Source: Comamonadaceae bacterium (GTDB lineage Bacteria > Pseudomonadota > Gammaproteobacteria > Burkholderiales > Burkholderiaceae_C). Taken from it: a stretch of 48,855 bases of DNA. The position numbers and the translations under genes were made by a program. Positions 33,997 through 43,649 of the stretch are shown here, piece by piece. The stretch's first letter is position 1. Every line of letters starts with the position of its first letter. Under the pieces are notes generated by a model. The model worked only from the letters and a program-made list of their open reading frames with translations. It was not told the DNA's origin and did no database searches. The stretch covers positions 1-48,855 of the forward strand of contig JAAFIY010000012.1 of the NCBI GenBank assembly GCA_013297985.1. Direction: 5' to 3'.

Positions 33997-34941
33997 TCAG
34001 CCGTCCATCGCCCGGCGCTGGCTATCCACAAACTGCTGATAGGTGTCAATTCCGCGCAACTGCAAAATCGTGTTGCGCACGGCAGCTTCCACCAACACGG
34101 CAATGTTGCGGCCCGCCACCACAGGGATCACCACTTTGCGCACCGAAATACCCAGCACTTCTTGCATGAGGGGTTCGTGCGGAATGCGTTCGTAGTCGCG
34201 CTCCATGGTGGTTGAGCGCACCAGATGCACGATGAGGCGCAAGCGCATCTTGCGGCGCACCGCCGTCTCGCCAAAGATGGCCCGAATATCCAGCAAGCCA
34301 ATGCCGCGCACCTCCAACAGGTTTTGCAGCAGCTCGGGGCAGCGGCCCTCAAGGGTGTTTTGGTTGATGCGGTCAAACTCGACCACGTCGTCGGCAATCA
34401 GGCCGTTGCCTCGGGTGATGAGTTCCAGGCCCAGCTCACTTTTGCCCAAGCCGGATTCGCCGGTGATGAGCACGCCCAGGCCCAAAATGTCCATGAATAC
34501 GCCGTGCATCACCGTGCGCTCGGCGAAATGCTTGGACAAATACGCCCGCAGTACATCAATGACGTAGGCCGATGATTCGCGGGTGGAAAACATCGGAATC
34601 TGCGCGCGTTCGCACATCGACACTAAGGCCTCGGGCGGCGTTTGCGCGTCACACAGCACTAAAGCGGGCGGCTCGAGCGTCACGATGCGCGCAATGCGCC
34701 GATCGCTGTCGGCCCCCACGCCCGATCGCAAATACGCCACCTCGCGCTCACCAATGATTTGCACGCGGTAGGGGTGGATGTAGTTGAGGTAACCCACCAA
34801 ATCAGCGCCTGAGCGCGCCGCCTTAACCGCTACCTCATCAAAGCGGCGTTCTGAGGCTCCAAGCCCGGCAATCCATTCCCAGCGAAAGGTGCTGCGAAAC
34901 TGCTCAAACAGCACGTCGGCGCTGATCACCGCGTGCTTCAT
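33997..34941 (-). CDS. hprK: HPr kinase/phosphorylase
   Basis: HprK phosphorylates and dephosphorylates a Ser of HPr-type phosphocarriers. The 314-residue protein has the N-terminal domain, the capping His in [15 protein letters not shown] (His146), the P-loop [10 protein letters not shown] (161-170) and the C-terminal signature near [15 protein letters not shown]. In proteobacteria it goes with an incomplete PTS that works in regulation rather than sugar uptake. It lies 46 bases behind ptsN on the same strand. No HPr or EI gene is in the window. Confidence 0.96.
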   Translation of the reverse strand: MKHAVISADVLFEQFRSTFRWEWIAGLGASERRFDEVAVKAARSGADLVGYLNYIHPYRVQIIGEREVAYLRSGVGADSDRRIARIVTLEPPALVLCDAQTPPEALVSMCERAQIPMFSTRESSAYVIDVLRAYLSKHFAERTVMHGVFMDILGLGVLITGESGLGKSELGLELITRGNGLIADDVVEFDRINQNTLEGRCPELLQNLLEVRGIGLLDIRAIFGETAVRRKMRLRLIVHLVRSTTMERDYERIPHEPLMQEVLGISVRKVVIPVVAGRNIAVLVEAAVRNTILQLRGIDTYQQFVDSQRRAMDG

Positions 34942-34987
34942 CTCAGGCGCTCGCTCGGCACAGGGGCTGCAAGTTCAACGGGGGCAT

Positions 34988-35458
34988 TCAGGCCACGGGC
35001 TGAGACGACTGCCAAGCGGCCACCAACTGGTGCAGCGCCGCCGCATCAGTGCAGGAGCGAACCCGCTCGCGCAGCGTGGCGTCTGACAGCATTTCAGCGA
35101 TCTCAGACAAGATTTCCAAATGACGCTGCGTGGCCGCCTCAGGCACCAACAAAAAGATGAGCAAGTTCACCGGCTGGTCGTCTGGCGCGTCAAAGCCAAT
35201 CGGTTCAGCCAGCTTGAAGATGGCGGCCAAAGGTGCCTTCAAGCCTTTGATGCGGCCGTGGGGAATGGCCACGCCATGCCCGAGGCCCGTTGAGCCCAGG
35301 CGCTCGCGGGCAAACAGGCTGTCGGTGACCAGCGCGCGGCCCAGCAGGTGCAGGTTTTCAAACAGCAAACCCGCTTCTTCAAACGCGCGTTTTTTGCTGG
35401 TGGCCTCCACCTGAACGCAAACCTGTTCGGGGGGCAAGATGGCAGCTAGTCGATTCAT
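34988..35458 (-). CDS. ptsN: Nitrogen-PTS EIIA protein PtsN
   Basis: The 156-residue EIIA-Ntr protein accepts phosphate on His67 (GVAIPHGRIKG) from NPr and regulates potassium uptake, nitrogen and stress responses by direct binding. Length and motif are normal. It sits between hpf and hprK. A hairpin terminator lies between hpf and ptsN, so ptsN may also have its own promoter in the short gap. Confidence 0.96.
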   Translation of the reverse strand: MNRLAAILPPEQVCVQVEATSKKRAFEEAGLLFENLHLLGRALVTDSLFARERLGSTGLGHGVAIPHGRIKGLKAPLAAIFKLAEPIGFDAPDDQPVNLLIFLLVPEAATQRHLEILSEIAEMLSDATLRERVRSCTDAAALHQLVAAWQSSQPVA

Positions 35459-35510
35459 GTCAGCAACGCAGTGGGCGCGGATTATGCACGCCCGTTACCC
35501 CAACAGCAGG

Positions 35511-35541
35511 GCACAAAAGAAACCCACCTCTAGGGTGGGTT
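35511..35541 (-). terminator. Intrinsic terminator between hpf and ptsN
   Basis: AACCCACC-TCTAG-GGTGGGTT at 35521-35541 (approximately) is a perfect 8-base stem with a 5-base loop. Read on the minus strand it is followed by TTTCTTTTG, a fair T-rich tail. It sits just after the hpf stop codon. Confidence 0.7.
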
Positions 35542-35565
35542 CTCGGTACAGCAACGGCGCAACGG

Positions 35566-35898
35566 CTATTGCAGATATCGCTTGACGGATGCGGCCTGGT
35601 GGTCTTGCAACCGGTCCTTGTGCCGCACCACCTGGCGATCGAGCTTGTCCACCAATTCGTCGACCGCAGCGTAAAGGTCTTCGTGGCTGCTTTCGGCGAA
35701 CAAGTCAGAGCCTTTGACGTGGATGTTGCATTCCGCTCGCTGTCGTCGATCTTTTTCTCGTTGCTTTTCAACGGTCAGTAGCACCTTGACGTCCACCACC
35801 TGATCAAAGTGCCGGGTAATCCGGTCGAGCTTGCCAGTCACGTAGCTGCGCAGCGCCGGGGTCACTTCAAGGTGATGTCCACTGATCGTCAAATTCAT
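35566..35898 (-). CDS. hpf: Ribosome hibernation-promoting factor HPF (short type)
   Basis: HPF binds the ribosome decoding site in stationary phase and promotes inactive 100S dimers. The 110-residue protein has the RaiA/HPF fold ([34 protein letters not shown]) with the basic patch, and lacks the long C-terminal dimer domain, so it is the short form. ATG 35898 is favoured over an upstream in-frame start at 35919 because a perfect AGGAGG lies seven bases before it. In many proteobacteria rpoN lies directly upstream; here it is an MFS gene, transcribed in the same direction. Confidence 0.95.
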   Translation of the reverse strand: MNLTISGHHLEVTPALRSYVTGKLDRITRHFDQVVDVKVLLTVEKQREKDRRQRAECNIHVKGSDLFAESSHEDLYAAVDELVDKLDRQVVRHKDRLQDHQAASVKRYLQ

Positions 35899-35904
35899 AA
35901 AGAG

Positions 35905-35910
35905 CCTCCT
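35905..35910 (-). promoter_or_regulatory. Strong Shine-Dalgarno site of hpf
   Basis: A perfect AGGAGG on the minus strand, with six bases to ATG 35898, decides the start of hpf against the longer in-frame alternative at 35919. Confidence 0.85.
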
Positions 35911-36062
35911 GTTGCTCACGGGAAAAAGACCCGGGCCTGCACTAGCGCCGGGCCATGACGAAACCGTTTAACGCACAGACACTATGCGCCCGGCGTGGAC
36001 GCTTTGCAACCCATAACCTGTTGCCAGTGGTTGCGAAGCGGGGCCGGGTCGTCGCGGCGGCC

Positions 36063-37319
36063 TCAAGCTTGGGCGCCGGGCTTGATGGGCGTTGCGTCGC
36101 CGTGTAGGCGCAAATGGCGCACCGCAACAATGGCCAATACGGCCGCCGCACACGCCAGCAAGCCCGACATGCCGTAGTGCGTGACGTGCCCTGCCGCATC
36201 GCGCGCAATGAGGTGCCCACCGACAAAAGCTGCTGCGGCCATGGACGCTGATTGAACCGCCCCATTAAGCGACATGAAACTGCCGCGCATAGCCGGTTGC
36301 GCGGCGGCGCCGACGATGGCCATACCGGGAATCATTCGCCCGCTCAAGAACACAAAAAGCAAGGTGGTGACCACCAGCACCGCCCACAGCGGCCAACCGG
36401 TACCGCTAAATGTGAGCCCCAGCGTGGGCAGGCAAGTCAGCAACGCAAGCGCCACAAACATGCGCTGCTTGCCCACGCGGTCTGTCAGGCGCCCGATGAT
36501 CGGCGCACTGATCAGCGTGGCCAGCCCCCCGACCAGATACACCAGGAGTACCTGCGCCACGGTGACCCCGTGGTTGGCCTGAATCGCAATCGTGATGTAG
36601 GGGATCACCACAAAACCGGCAAACATCAGCAGCACGGTAAAACCCAAGGCTTTGAGATGGTTGCGGTCGGCCAACACCTCGGCCACGTTGGCCCAAGCCG
36701 AGCCCTGTCTTGGCGCCTGCAGATGGCCCCGCAGGGGCGGCAAGCTGAATAGCGCCAAGCCCCACACCAGCGCCGATACGGCGGCGATAAAGAAAAACGG
36801 CATGTGCCAGTCCCAGGTGGCGGCCAACCACAGGCCCAGCGGCACACCCGCCACGGTGGACAGCGAAAAGGCGCTCATCAAGGTGGCGGTGGCGCGGCCG
36901 CGCCGTTCAAACGGCACCACATCGGCCACGATGGTTTGCGCCAGGGCCGACAACACCCCGCCAAAGATGCCAGCCGCCACACGCGCAGCCAGCAGTTGCT
37001 CATGGGTCTGAGCCAAGCCGCAGGCCAGCGTAGCCAGCGCAAACAGGGCGTACAGCACCAGCAGCAAGCGCTTGCGACCCACCCGATCAATAAAGGCCAT
37101 GGCGGCCAGACCCGACACACCCGCGGCCAAGGTGTAGGCCGACACCAGTGCGCCGAACTGCGCATCTGAAATGGCAAACAGCCGGGTGAGCTGAGGGCCC
37201 AGCGGCATCATGATCATGAAGTCCAAAATGTGGGTGAACTGCACCCCCGCCAAGGCCAACAACAAGGTGCGTTCGCGCGCCGCAGACAAGGGCGCGCCCA
37301 GAGCAGAAAGAGTCGTCAT
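36063..37319 (-). CDS. MFS transporter (AraJ/DHA1-like)
   Basis: The protein (418 residues from ATG 37319) has about twelve membrane segments, the typical MFS loop motif DRVGRKRLLLVLYAL between segments 2 and 3, and a second-half repeat GRLTDRVGKQRMFVAL. This DHA1-type plan fits a drug, sugar or metabolite exporter, and the substrate cannot be told. A longer in-frame start at 37367 would add 16 residues. It is divergent from corA, with 78 bases between the starts. About 160 bases separate it from hpf. Confidence 0.87.
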   Translation of the reverse strand: MTTLSALGAPLSAARERTLLLALAGVQFTHILDFMIMMPLGPQLTRLFAISDAQFGALVSAYTLAAGVSGLAAMAFIDRVGRKRLLLVLYALFALATLACGLAQTHEQLLAARVAAGIFGGVLSALAQTIVADVVPFERRGRATATLMSAFSLSTVAGVPLGLWLAATWDWHMPFFFIAAVSALVWGLALFSLPPLRGHLQAPRQGSAWANVAEVLADRNHLKALGFTVLLMFAGFVVIPYITIAIQANHGVTVAQVLLVYLVGGLATLISAPIIGRLTDRVGKQRMFVALALLTCLPTLGLTFSGTGWPLWAVLVVTTLLFVFLSGRMIPGMAIVGAAAQPAMRGSFMSLNGAVQSASMAAAAFVGGHLIARDAAGHVTHYGMSGLLACAAAVLAIVAVRHLRLHGDATPIKPGAQA

Positions 37320-37397
37320 CTGCGCATCATCGCGCATGGGCCCCGCCAGCGCGGTCGGTGCCGTCACTCACGCATCGGCTGGCCTACACTTGGACGC

Positions 37398-38384
37398 ATG
37401 TTCAACGTGTTTTCTTTGGCCAACGGGCGGCTGTTCCAGGAAGAGATTGATTCCCTGGAAGACCTGTCTCGCTTCTCGCCAGTGTGGGTGGATTTGGAAG
37501 CCCCCACCCCGGAAGAAAAAGCCTGGGTGAAGCAGTACTACGGTCTGTCAATTCCCGATGACGCGATGGACGAAGACATCGAGGAATCGGCCCGTTTTTA
37601 TGAGCAAGACAACGGCGACTTGCACATTCGCAGTGACTTTCTGATCGCTGACGACGACGCGCCCCGCACCGTTCGGGTGGCCTTCATCCTGAACCTGCAA
37701 AACGCGGCTCTTAAAAGTCACGGGGTGCTGTTTTCGATACACGATGAAGACGTGCCCTCATTTCGGCTGTTGCGCCTGCGGGCGCGCCGCGCGCCGGGCT
37801 TGATTGAAGACTGCAAAGACGTCTTGCTCAAGCTGATGGACGCCGACGCCGAGTACTCAGCCGACACCCTCGAAGGCATCTACGACGAGCTTGAGCGGGT
37901 GAGCAAACAGGTGCTGTCGGGTGATGTGACCGATGAGCTGGCTAGCCAGGTGCTGGCTGACATTGCGCGCCAAGAAGACTTAAACGGCCGCATCCGCCGC
38001 AACGTCATGGACACCCGCCGCGCATTGAGCTTCATGATGCGTAGCCGCATGCTGGGCGCCGAGCAATTTGAAGAGGCCCGGCAGTTGCTGCGCGACATTG
38101 AATCGCTGGACAACCACACCGCCTTCTTGTTTGAGAAGATCAACTTCTTGATGGACGCCACGGTGGGTTTCATCAACATCAACCAAAACAAGATCATCAA
38201 GATCTTCTCGGTGGCCAGCGTGGCGCTGCTGCCGCCCACCTTGATTGCTAGCCTGTACGGCATGAACTTCAAGTTCATGCCCGAGTTGGATCAGCCCTGG
38301 GGCTACCCCTACGCCTTGGCGCTCATGGTGGCCAGCGCGCTAGTACCGATGTGGTACTTCCGCCGCCGGGGCTGGCTGAAGTAG
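37398..38384 (+). CDS. corA: CorA-type magnesium/cobalt transporter
   Basis: The 328-residue protein has a large N-terminal cytoplasmic domain, a long helix, and two C-terminal membrane segments with the pore signature YGMNF between them, the family hallmark. The end is positively charged (YFRRRGWLK), as expected for the cytoplasmic side. It would form a pentameric Mg2+ channel. ATG 37398 gives the usual CorA start (MFNVFSLANGRL); the frame is open upstream but overlaps the divergent MFS gene. It is convergent with mtnN and repeat R5 lies in the gap. Confidence 0.95.
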   Translation: MFNVFSLANGRLFQEEIDSLEDLSRFSPVWVDLEAPTPEEKAWVKQYYGLSIPDDAMDEDIEESARFYEQDNGDLHIRSDFLIADDDAPRTVRVAFILNLQNAALKSHGVLFSIHDEDVPSFRLLRLRARRAPGLIEDCKDVLLKLMDADAEYSADTLEGIYDELERVSKQVLSGDVTDELASQVLADIARQEDLNGRIRRNVMDTRRALSFMMRSRMLGAEQFEEARQLLRDIESLDNHTAFLFEKINFLMDATVGFININQNKIIKIFSVASVALLPPTLIASLYGMNFKFMPELDQPWGYPYALALMVASALVPMWYFRRRGWLK

Positions 38385-38408
38385 CCCGCCGCAGTTGTAG
38401 ACAAAGTT

Positions 38409-38456
38409 AGCCTCTTTCGCCCTATTTGATTGCCTTAGCAGCTACAAATGTTGTAT
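38409..38456 (+). repeat. Two-hairpin dispersed repeat, copy R5 (overlaps mtnN end)
   Basis: TCGCCCTATTTGATTGCC is the remains of hairpin 1, TTAGCA is the link, and GCTACAAATGTTGTA is hairpin 2, with a perfect TACAA / TTGTA stem. On the minus strand its last 15 bases are read as the final four codons and stop of mtnN. Confidence 0.7.
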
Positions 38457-39182
38457 CAGATGGCGAATCAAGCTCAGTGAGGCCGGGCGCGCCACCTGGG
38501 CCACAAACTGGGTGAAGTCGCCGTGCGCTGCGTCGTCGGCCCGATCTGAAATACATCGCACCATGGCCATGGGCACAGCATAGTCCGCACAGACTTGGGC
38601 CACGGCTGCACCTTCCATTTCAACCGCCAAGGCATCGGGCAGCGCAGCGCGCAAAGCGGCGCTCTCGGCGGCCGTGCTCACAAACCGGTCGCCACTGACC
38701 ACGAGGCCTTGATGCAGGCGCGCTGTAGGCGGCAGCGGGCCCGCAGCGGCACCTGCTGTTGGAGCCAGCGTGGCCCTGGCGGCCCACACCAACGCATCAC
38801 TCAAAGTGGTGTCGCACGGCCAGCGTGAAACGCCGGTGAGCGGCACCTCAAAGCGCGGAAACAGCGGAGACGCGTCCATGTCGTGTTGCAGCACCGCCGT
38901 AGCGACCACGACATCGCCCAGCCGCACACCATCGCCCACACCTCCGGCCACACCGGTCAAGACCACCGCGCGCACACCGAAATGCTCGATCAAGGTGGTT
39001 GCGGTGGTGGCTGCAGCCACTTTGCCCACCCGCGCCAGCACCGCCACCACGGCGTGGCCCCACAAGCGCCCGCAATAAAACACCCGGTTGGCCCGCGCCA
39101 CGATGCGCGCATCCACCATATCGGCCAGGACGGCGTCCAGCTCCTCCGGCAGGGCGGCCATCAAGCCCAGTGGGGCCCTCAT
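38442..39182 (-). CDS. mtnN: 5'-methylthioadenosine/S-adenosylhomocysteine nucleosidase
   Basis: MTAN (Pfs) cleaves methylthioadenosine and S-adenosylhomocysteine and so relieves inhibition of methylation and polyamine synthesis. The 246-residue protein has the N-terminal catalytic Glu segment [12 protein letters not shown], the [20 protein letters not shown] core, the substrate Glu in [12 protein letters not shown], and the catalytic Asp213 in [10 protein letters not shown]. The ATG start overlaps the stop of the upstream hybrid kinase (ATGA). The last codons IQHL and the TAG stop fall in repeat R5, so the C-terminus is probably a recent replacement. Confidence 0.93.
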   Translation of the reverse strand: MRAPLGLMAALPEELDAVLADMVDARIVARANRVFYCGRLWGHAVVAVLARVGKVAAATTATTLIEHFGVRAVVLTGVAGGVGDGVRLGDVVVATAVLQHDMDASPLFPRFEVPLTGVSRWPCDTTLSDALVWAARATLAPTAGAAAGPLPPTARLHQGLVVSGDRFVSTAAESAALRAALPDALAVEMEGAAVAQVCADYAVPMAMVRCISDRADDAAHGDFTQFVAQVARPASLSLIRHLIQHL

Positions 39183-42100
39183 GTGGGTGTGGCGCGCCGC
39201 AGCTCGGCCTGCAGAGCCTGATCCAGATCCCGCCATGCGGCCTCAAGTACCTGCAGGACACTGCGGCCGTCTAAGCCATCACCGGCACGCTCAATGGTCT
39301 CGCACAGATGGGCAAGCTCCATAGCGCCCACCGAGCGTGACGCCGACTTGATCTTGTGGGCCACCTGCATCGCCACTCGGGTGTCTTGCTCTCTAAGGGC
39401 CGCCAACAGTTGCTCAACCAGCGGACGCGCTGACTGGGCGTATTCGTGCACAAACTCGTTCACGGTGTCGTCGTCATCGCCCACCAGTTCGCGCAGTTTG
39501 GCGATGTCTAATACGGACTGTGCGTGTCGGGCTTCATCGGCTATCAGCAGCTGGCGTTTGCCGAAGCCCTGCAGGTCTTGTAGCGGCAGCAAGTCTTGCG
39601 GCGCTGGTAGACCGCCCACGGCACTGGTCGTGCTCAACGCCGCCGACTGCGACACCAGGGCGCTGAAGTCGGAGTCTTCAGCCTCACCCATAAGCGCATG
39701 GGTTGCCTTGCGCGGCATCCAGCGTCGCAACGCGCGCTTGAGCTCTTGCAACTGAATGGGCTTGGTCAGGTATTCGTCAATGCCCGCTTGCTGCGCCACC
39801 AGGGCCTCGCCCTTGAGCGCATTGGCCGTCAACGCCAACAGCGGCGTGCGCACAGTCGGTGTGCGCGCCGCTTCAGTCGCTCGAATGGCGCGGGCCAGCC
39901 CATAGCCGTCCAAACGTGGCATGTGCAGATCGGTGATCACCAATGCATATCCGCCTTGCTCCCACAAGGCCAAAGCTTCGGCACCGTCCACCGCCATTTC
40001 GGCGCTCTGCCCCAGCAAAGCCAGCTGGCGCTGCAGTACCTTGCGGTTGACGGGTTCGTCCTCAGCCACCAGGATCAACTGGCCAGCGGCTCGTGCATCG
40101 TCGGTCGTCATCGTGGCCGAGGGATTGGGCGGTGGCTCGGCCTCTTCGGCCGACACGCTGGTGGGTGGTGACGACCGTCCGCCCACCACGCTGGCAGCGC
40201 GCACCAGCGACTGCTGGCGGTAGCCTTCCAAGAGGCCCGTGTCGGGGCCGATCAGGCGCACGTTGGATCGGCGCCCGCCCAACACCAACAAATGCCGCAT
40301 GCCGAGTCGCTCGGGCCAATCGAGTCGCCAGCGTTCGTAGACATGGGCGGGGTCGCCGTGGAGCAAATGCAGCAACAAAGCGGGTTCGCGCTCTTCAGTG
40401 GGCTGCTGGCCCCACCAGGCTTTGGCCGCGGCCGGGCGCAGCAAATGCGTTTGGGCGCCAGCAGCGTTGAGCAGGGCCTGAACATCGACCGCCCGCGCAG
40501 CCTCAATGCCCGACCCAGCGCTTTGCACCACGCCAATGCGCTGTCCAAAAAGCGCCAGCTTGTCCGGCCACGCGGCCACCACTGGCGGCGCTGCGCGCAT
40601 GGGCACCACCAGGCTGAAGCGGGCGCCCTTGCCCACTTCGCTGTGCACCAAGATGTCACCGCCCATCTGCTGGGCAATGCGCCGCGAAATGGCTAGCCCC
40701 AGCCCCGTACCACCAAAGCGCCGGGTGGTAGAACGCTCCGCCTGAGTGAAGGGCTGAAACAACGTAGCCAGCACCTCAGGCGTCATGCCGATGCCTTCGT
40801 CGCTCACATGCACCGCCATCTGCCCAGGTGCCCCAGGGGCCAGTTGCACGGCCACGCGGCCCCAGCGGCCGGGTGTGCCTGCGCCAAACTTCACTGCGTT
40901 GCCCACCAAGTTGTTGAGCACCTGTCGCAGCCGGGTGGGGTCTGCCATGACCCGCGCGGGCATGGCCGGGTGCACATGCACATGCACCAACACATGGCGC
41001 TTGGCAGCGACGGGCACCAGTGTTTCAACCACGGCTTCGAGCGTGTCCACCAGATGCACGGGCACCATTTCCAGGTCCAGCCGCCCCGCTTCGATCTTGG
41101 AGAAGTCCAAGATGTCATCAATCAGGCTCAGCAGCGAAGAAGCCGAGTCGCGAATGGTGTTCACGGCGTCTGCCTGATCCGCAGCCAGACTGCTGTGGGC
41201 CAGCACTTCGGCCATCCCGAGCACGCCGTTCATGGGCGTACGTATTTCGTGGCTCATGGTGGCCAAAAAGGCCGACTTGGCGCGGCTGGCGGCCTCGGCC
41301 GCGTCTACCGCATCGCGCAAGGCTGCCTGCACCCCCTTTTGCGCCCCAATATCCACCGCCACGCCTACTAACCCCACGATACGGCCATCGGCATCCCGCA
41401 GGGGCGACTTGCGCATCAACAACGTGGAAGTCACTCCGTTGGATTCATGCACAAACTCGTACTCCACCGTTTCGCCGCTCGCGAGCACCCGCGTTTCCAT
41501 CTCGTGATGCAGCGCACGATCGTGCTCGGCAAAGTGTGCGGTGCGCCCAAGCACTTCGGCCTGCGTCTGCTGCATTTCGCGCAGCGCGGCTTGGTTGACT
41601 TTGGTATAGCGGCGCTCCAAGTCCTTGGTTATGACGGGCAGCGGGATGGTGTTGAACAAGGCATCAATCAAGGCCAGATTGCGGCGCACCTGCAGCTCCG
41701 CCTCCACCCGCTGGGTGACGTTTTGCCCGACCCCACGGTAGCCGAGGAACCGGCCATCAGGCGCAAAGCGCGGTGCCCCATCGATCTGCACCCATTTGGG
41801 CTCGGCTCCTGGGAAATAGGTGCGATAGATCACGCCCTTGAACTCTTCCCGGCGGTCCATCACCGCGTGGAGTGGCGTCCAGCCGCCTTCGGGTGGATCA
41901 AACCATTGCACCTCGTCACGCCGCTGGCCGACGATGAGCGGCAAGCGCTGGTTGGCGCTACCCCATTTGCCCACCTCGACATCTTCGTCAGAATACCGAT
42001 GCTGGTCGTCAGTGACCCAAAAGAAATCAGCCGCTAACCGTGCGAGCACTTCCCAGCGTTGCTCGCGCTCACGCTGTTCGGTGATGTCGATGAACAAGCT

Positions 42101-43543
42101 CACGAAATGCAAGGCGCGGCCTTGTGCGTCGCGTTCAGTGGCGCGCCCGCGCACCAGCATCCAGCGCCAAGAGCCATCTGCATGCCGAATGCGCAATTCC
42201 AGCGCGAGGGTACCAAGCTCACCCCTGAAATGGCTGCGAATGGCTGCGTCGGTGGGCTGCTGATCGTCAATGTGACAACGCGCCAACCACTTTTCTGACC
42301 GCACTTGGTCCCAATGCAGCGGCGGGTCGCCCAGCATGTGGGCAAATCGGGCGTTGCCCGTGAGGCGGCGCTCCTGCAGATTCCACTCAAGCACGCCCGT
42401 GTCAGAGCTGTCTATCACGCCTTGCAAACGGGCCTGTTGCCGCTGCAGCGCCAGCGTCATTTGCTGTGCTTGGCCCGTGGCGCGCAAGCGGCCGAGCAAG
42501 ATCAACCAGACCAGCGCAGCCACCACGCCCGTAATCAACAGCGCGCCCAGGCCATAGATCACGATGCGCAAACGGCTGACCTGGGGCGCATAGGCACGGG
42601 TAGCGCTTAGCACCAGCTCAAACTTGCGCTCGCCCACTTCGAACAACCAAGGCACCGGCGCCGGTTCTGGTGACCAGCGCTGCAGCCACACGGCCAGCGG
42701 GGCGAGGGGTGAGGTCAAGGCCCCTTGGCCAGAGAACAGCACCCGGGCTTGATCGGCCCGGTCTACATCAGACCATTGCAGGCTGACCTGATCGCTGAGC
42801 TGCGAGCGCTGCTCGCTCGCAACCGTCGCCATATCGAGCAGCGCAAACAAGGTGAACCAGTGTGCCGCCTCGCGTTCAGACTCGGTCCCTGTGGGCATGT
42901 CTGGGCGCAACACCGGCTGCAGCAACAACTTGGCCGTCAGCGCACGTCCGTTGTGCTGCATCTCAAATGAATGGCTCAGCGCGCTGCGGTCGCCGCGCAC
43001 GGCTTGCAGCAAAAGATCATGCACTGAAGCTTGCGAGGCCAGATCAAATCCCAGCACGGGGCTTGGCACCGATTTGGGTTCGAAGTACTTCACGACCCAA
43101 GCTGTCGGTCGGTCGCTGATGGGCGCGACAGCAAACGCGGGGGCACCCTCTGCGCGGCGTTTGTCCACCCAGGTGGGCAGTTGGTCCCGCGGCACCCGCT
43201 CCACCAGGCCAAACCCGAGCGCCCCGGGAAACTCGCGCGCCAGATCGCGCGAGGCGACATAGCGGCCGAACGATCTCGCATCAAATGCTCGTCCGTCCGT
43301 GAGCGCGACACCCCGAGCACCGTTTAAACCGTATCGGGCCACCTGGAGCTGCCACGTCAAGCTGCGAGTGACGCGCCGCGCATCTTCGATCAGATTGGCG
43401 TGCAGCTCGGCCTCAACCGCCTGTTGTGCCGCACGCACCGCCCACCAAGTGAGCGCTGATCCCAACAGCGCAATACCAAGGACCAAGCCGATGCTGATGC
43501 GCTTTAAGCGCGCGTCCAGCGGCAGCTTTGATTCAACCTTCAT
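39179..43543 (-). CDS. Hybrid sensor kinase: CHASE, PAS repeats, HisKA-HATPase, receiver, HPt
   Basis: This 1454-residue membrane sensor has, in order: membrane segment 1 (about 17-36), a periplasmic CHASE-type domain (about 75-300, with [11 protein letters not shown] and [15 protein letters not shown]), membrane segment 2 (about 326-350), three PAS regions (about 370-490, 495-615, 620-735), HisKA with His765 ([17 protein letters not shown]), HATPase with [10 protein letters not shown] and [19 protein letters not shown], a degenerate receiver-like stretch (about 995-1110), a receiver with Asp1205 ([14 protein letters not shown]) and a C-terminal HPt with His1396 ([17 protein letters not shown]). 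All phosphorelay residues are present, so phosphate could pass His-Asp-His to an outside regulator. No partner regulator is adjacent. Translationally coupled to mtnN by ATGA overlap. Confidence 0.92.
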   Translation of the reverse strand: MKVESKLPLDARLKRISIGLVLGIALLGSALTWWAVRAAQQAVEAELHANLIEDARRVTRSLTWQLQVARYGLNGARGVALTDGRAFDARSFGRYVASRDLAREFPGALGFGLVERVPRDQLPTWVDKRRAEGAPAFAVAPISDRPTAWVVKYFEPKSVPSPVLGFDLASQASVHDLLLQAVRGDRSALSHSFEMQHNGRALTAKLLLQPVLRPDMPTGTESEREAAHWFTLFALLDMATVASEQRSQLSDQVSLQWSDVDRADQARVLFSGQGALTSPLAPLAVWLQRWSPEPAPVPWLFEVGERKFELVLSATRAYAPQVSRLRIVIYGLGALLITGVVAALVWLILLGRLRATGQAQQMTLALQRQQARLQGVIDSSDTGVLEWNLQERRLTGNARFAHMLGDPPLHWDQVRSEKWLARCHIDDQQPTDAAIRSHFRGELGTLALELRIRHADGSWRWMLVRGRATERDAQGRALHFVSLFIDITEQREREQRWEVLARLAADFFWVTDDQHRYSDEDVEVGKWGSANQRLPLIVGQRRDEVQWFDPPEGGWTPLHAVMDRREEFKGVIYRTYFPGAEPKWVQIDGAPRFAPDGRFLGYRGVGQNVTQRVEAELQVRRNLALIDALFNTIPLPVITKDLERRYTKVNQAALREMQQTQAEVLGRTAHFAEHDRALHHEMETRVLASGETVEYEFVHESNGVTSTLLMRKSPLRDADGRIVGLVGVAVDIGAQKGVQAALRDAVDAAEAASRAKSAFLATMSHEIRTPMNGVLGMAEVLAHSSLAADQADAVNTIRDSASSLLSLIDDILDFSKIEAGRLDLEMVPVHLVDTLEAVVETLVPVAAKRHVLVHVHVHPAMPARVMADPTRLRQVLNNLVGNAVKFGAGTPGRWGRVAVQLAPGAPGQMAVHVSDEGIGMTPEVLATLFQPFTQAERSTTRRFGGTGLGLAISRRIAQQMGGDILVHSEVGKGARFSLVVPMRAAPPVVAAWPDKLALFGQRIGVVQSAGSGIEAARAVDVQALLNAAGAQTHLLRPAAAKAWWGQQPTEEREPALLLHLLHGDPAHVYERWRLDWPERLGMRHLLVLGGRRSNVRLIGPDTGLLEGYRQQSLVRAASVVGGRSSPPTSVSAEEAEPPPNPSATMTTDDARAAGQLILVAEDEPVNRKVLQRQLALLGQSAEMAVDGAEALALWEQGGYALVITDLHMPRLDGYGLARAIRATEAARTPTVRTPLLALTANALKGEALVAQQAGIDEYLTKPIQLQELKRALRRWMPRKATHALMGEAEDSDFSALVSQSAALSTTSAVGGLPAPQDLLPLQDLQGFGKRQLLIADEARHAQSVLDIAKLRELVGDDDDTVNEFVHEYAQSARPLVEQLLAALREQDTRVAMQVAHKIKSASRSVGAMELAHLCETIERAGDGLDGRSVLQVLEAAWRDLDQALQAELRRATPT

Positions 43544-43649
43544 GCCGCAATGATGTCAGATATCGTGCGGCAGAACGCTGCTGGACCGGATTGCCCGGGC
43601 CCCTCGCCCGCAGCATTCAATCTGCGCAGCCTGCGCCACCGAAAACGGC

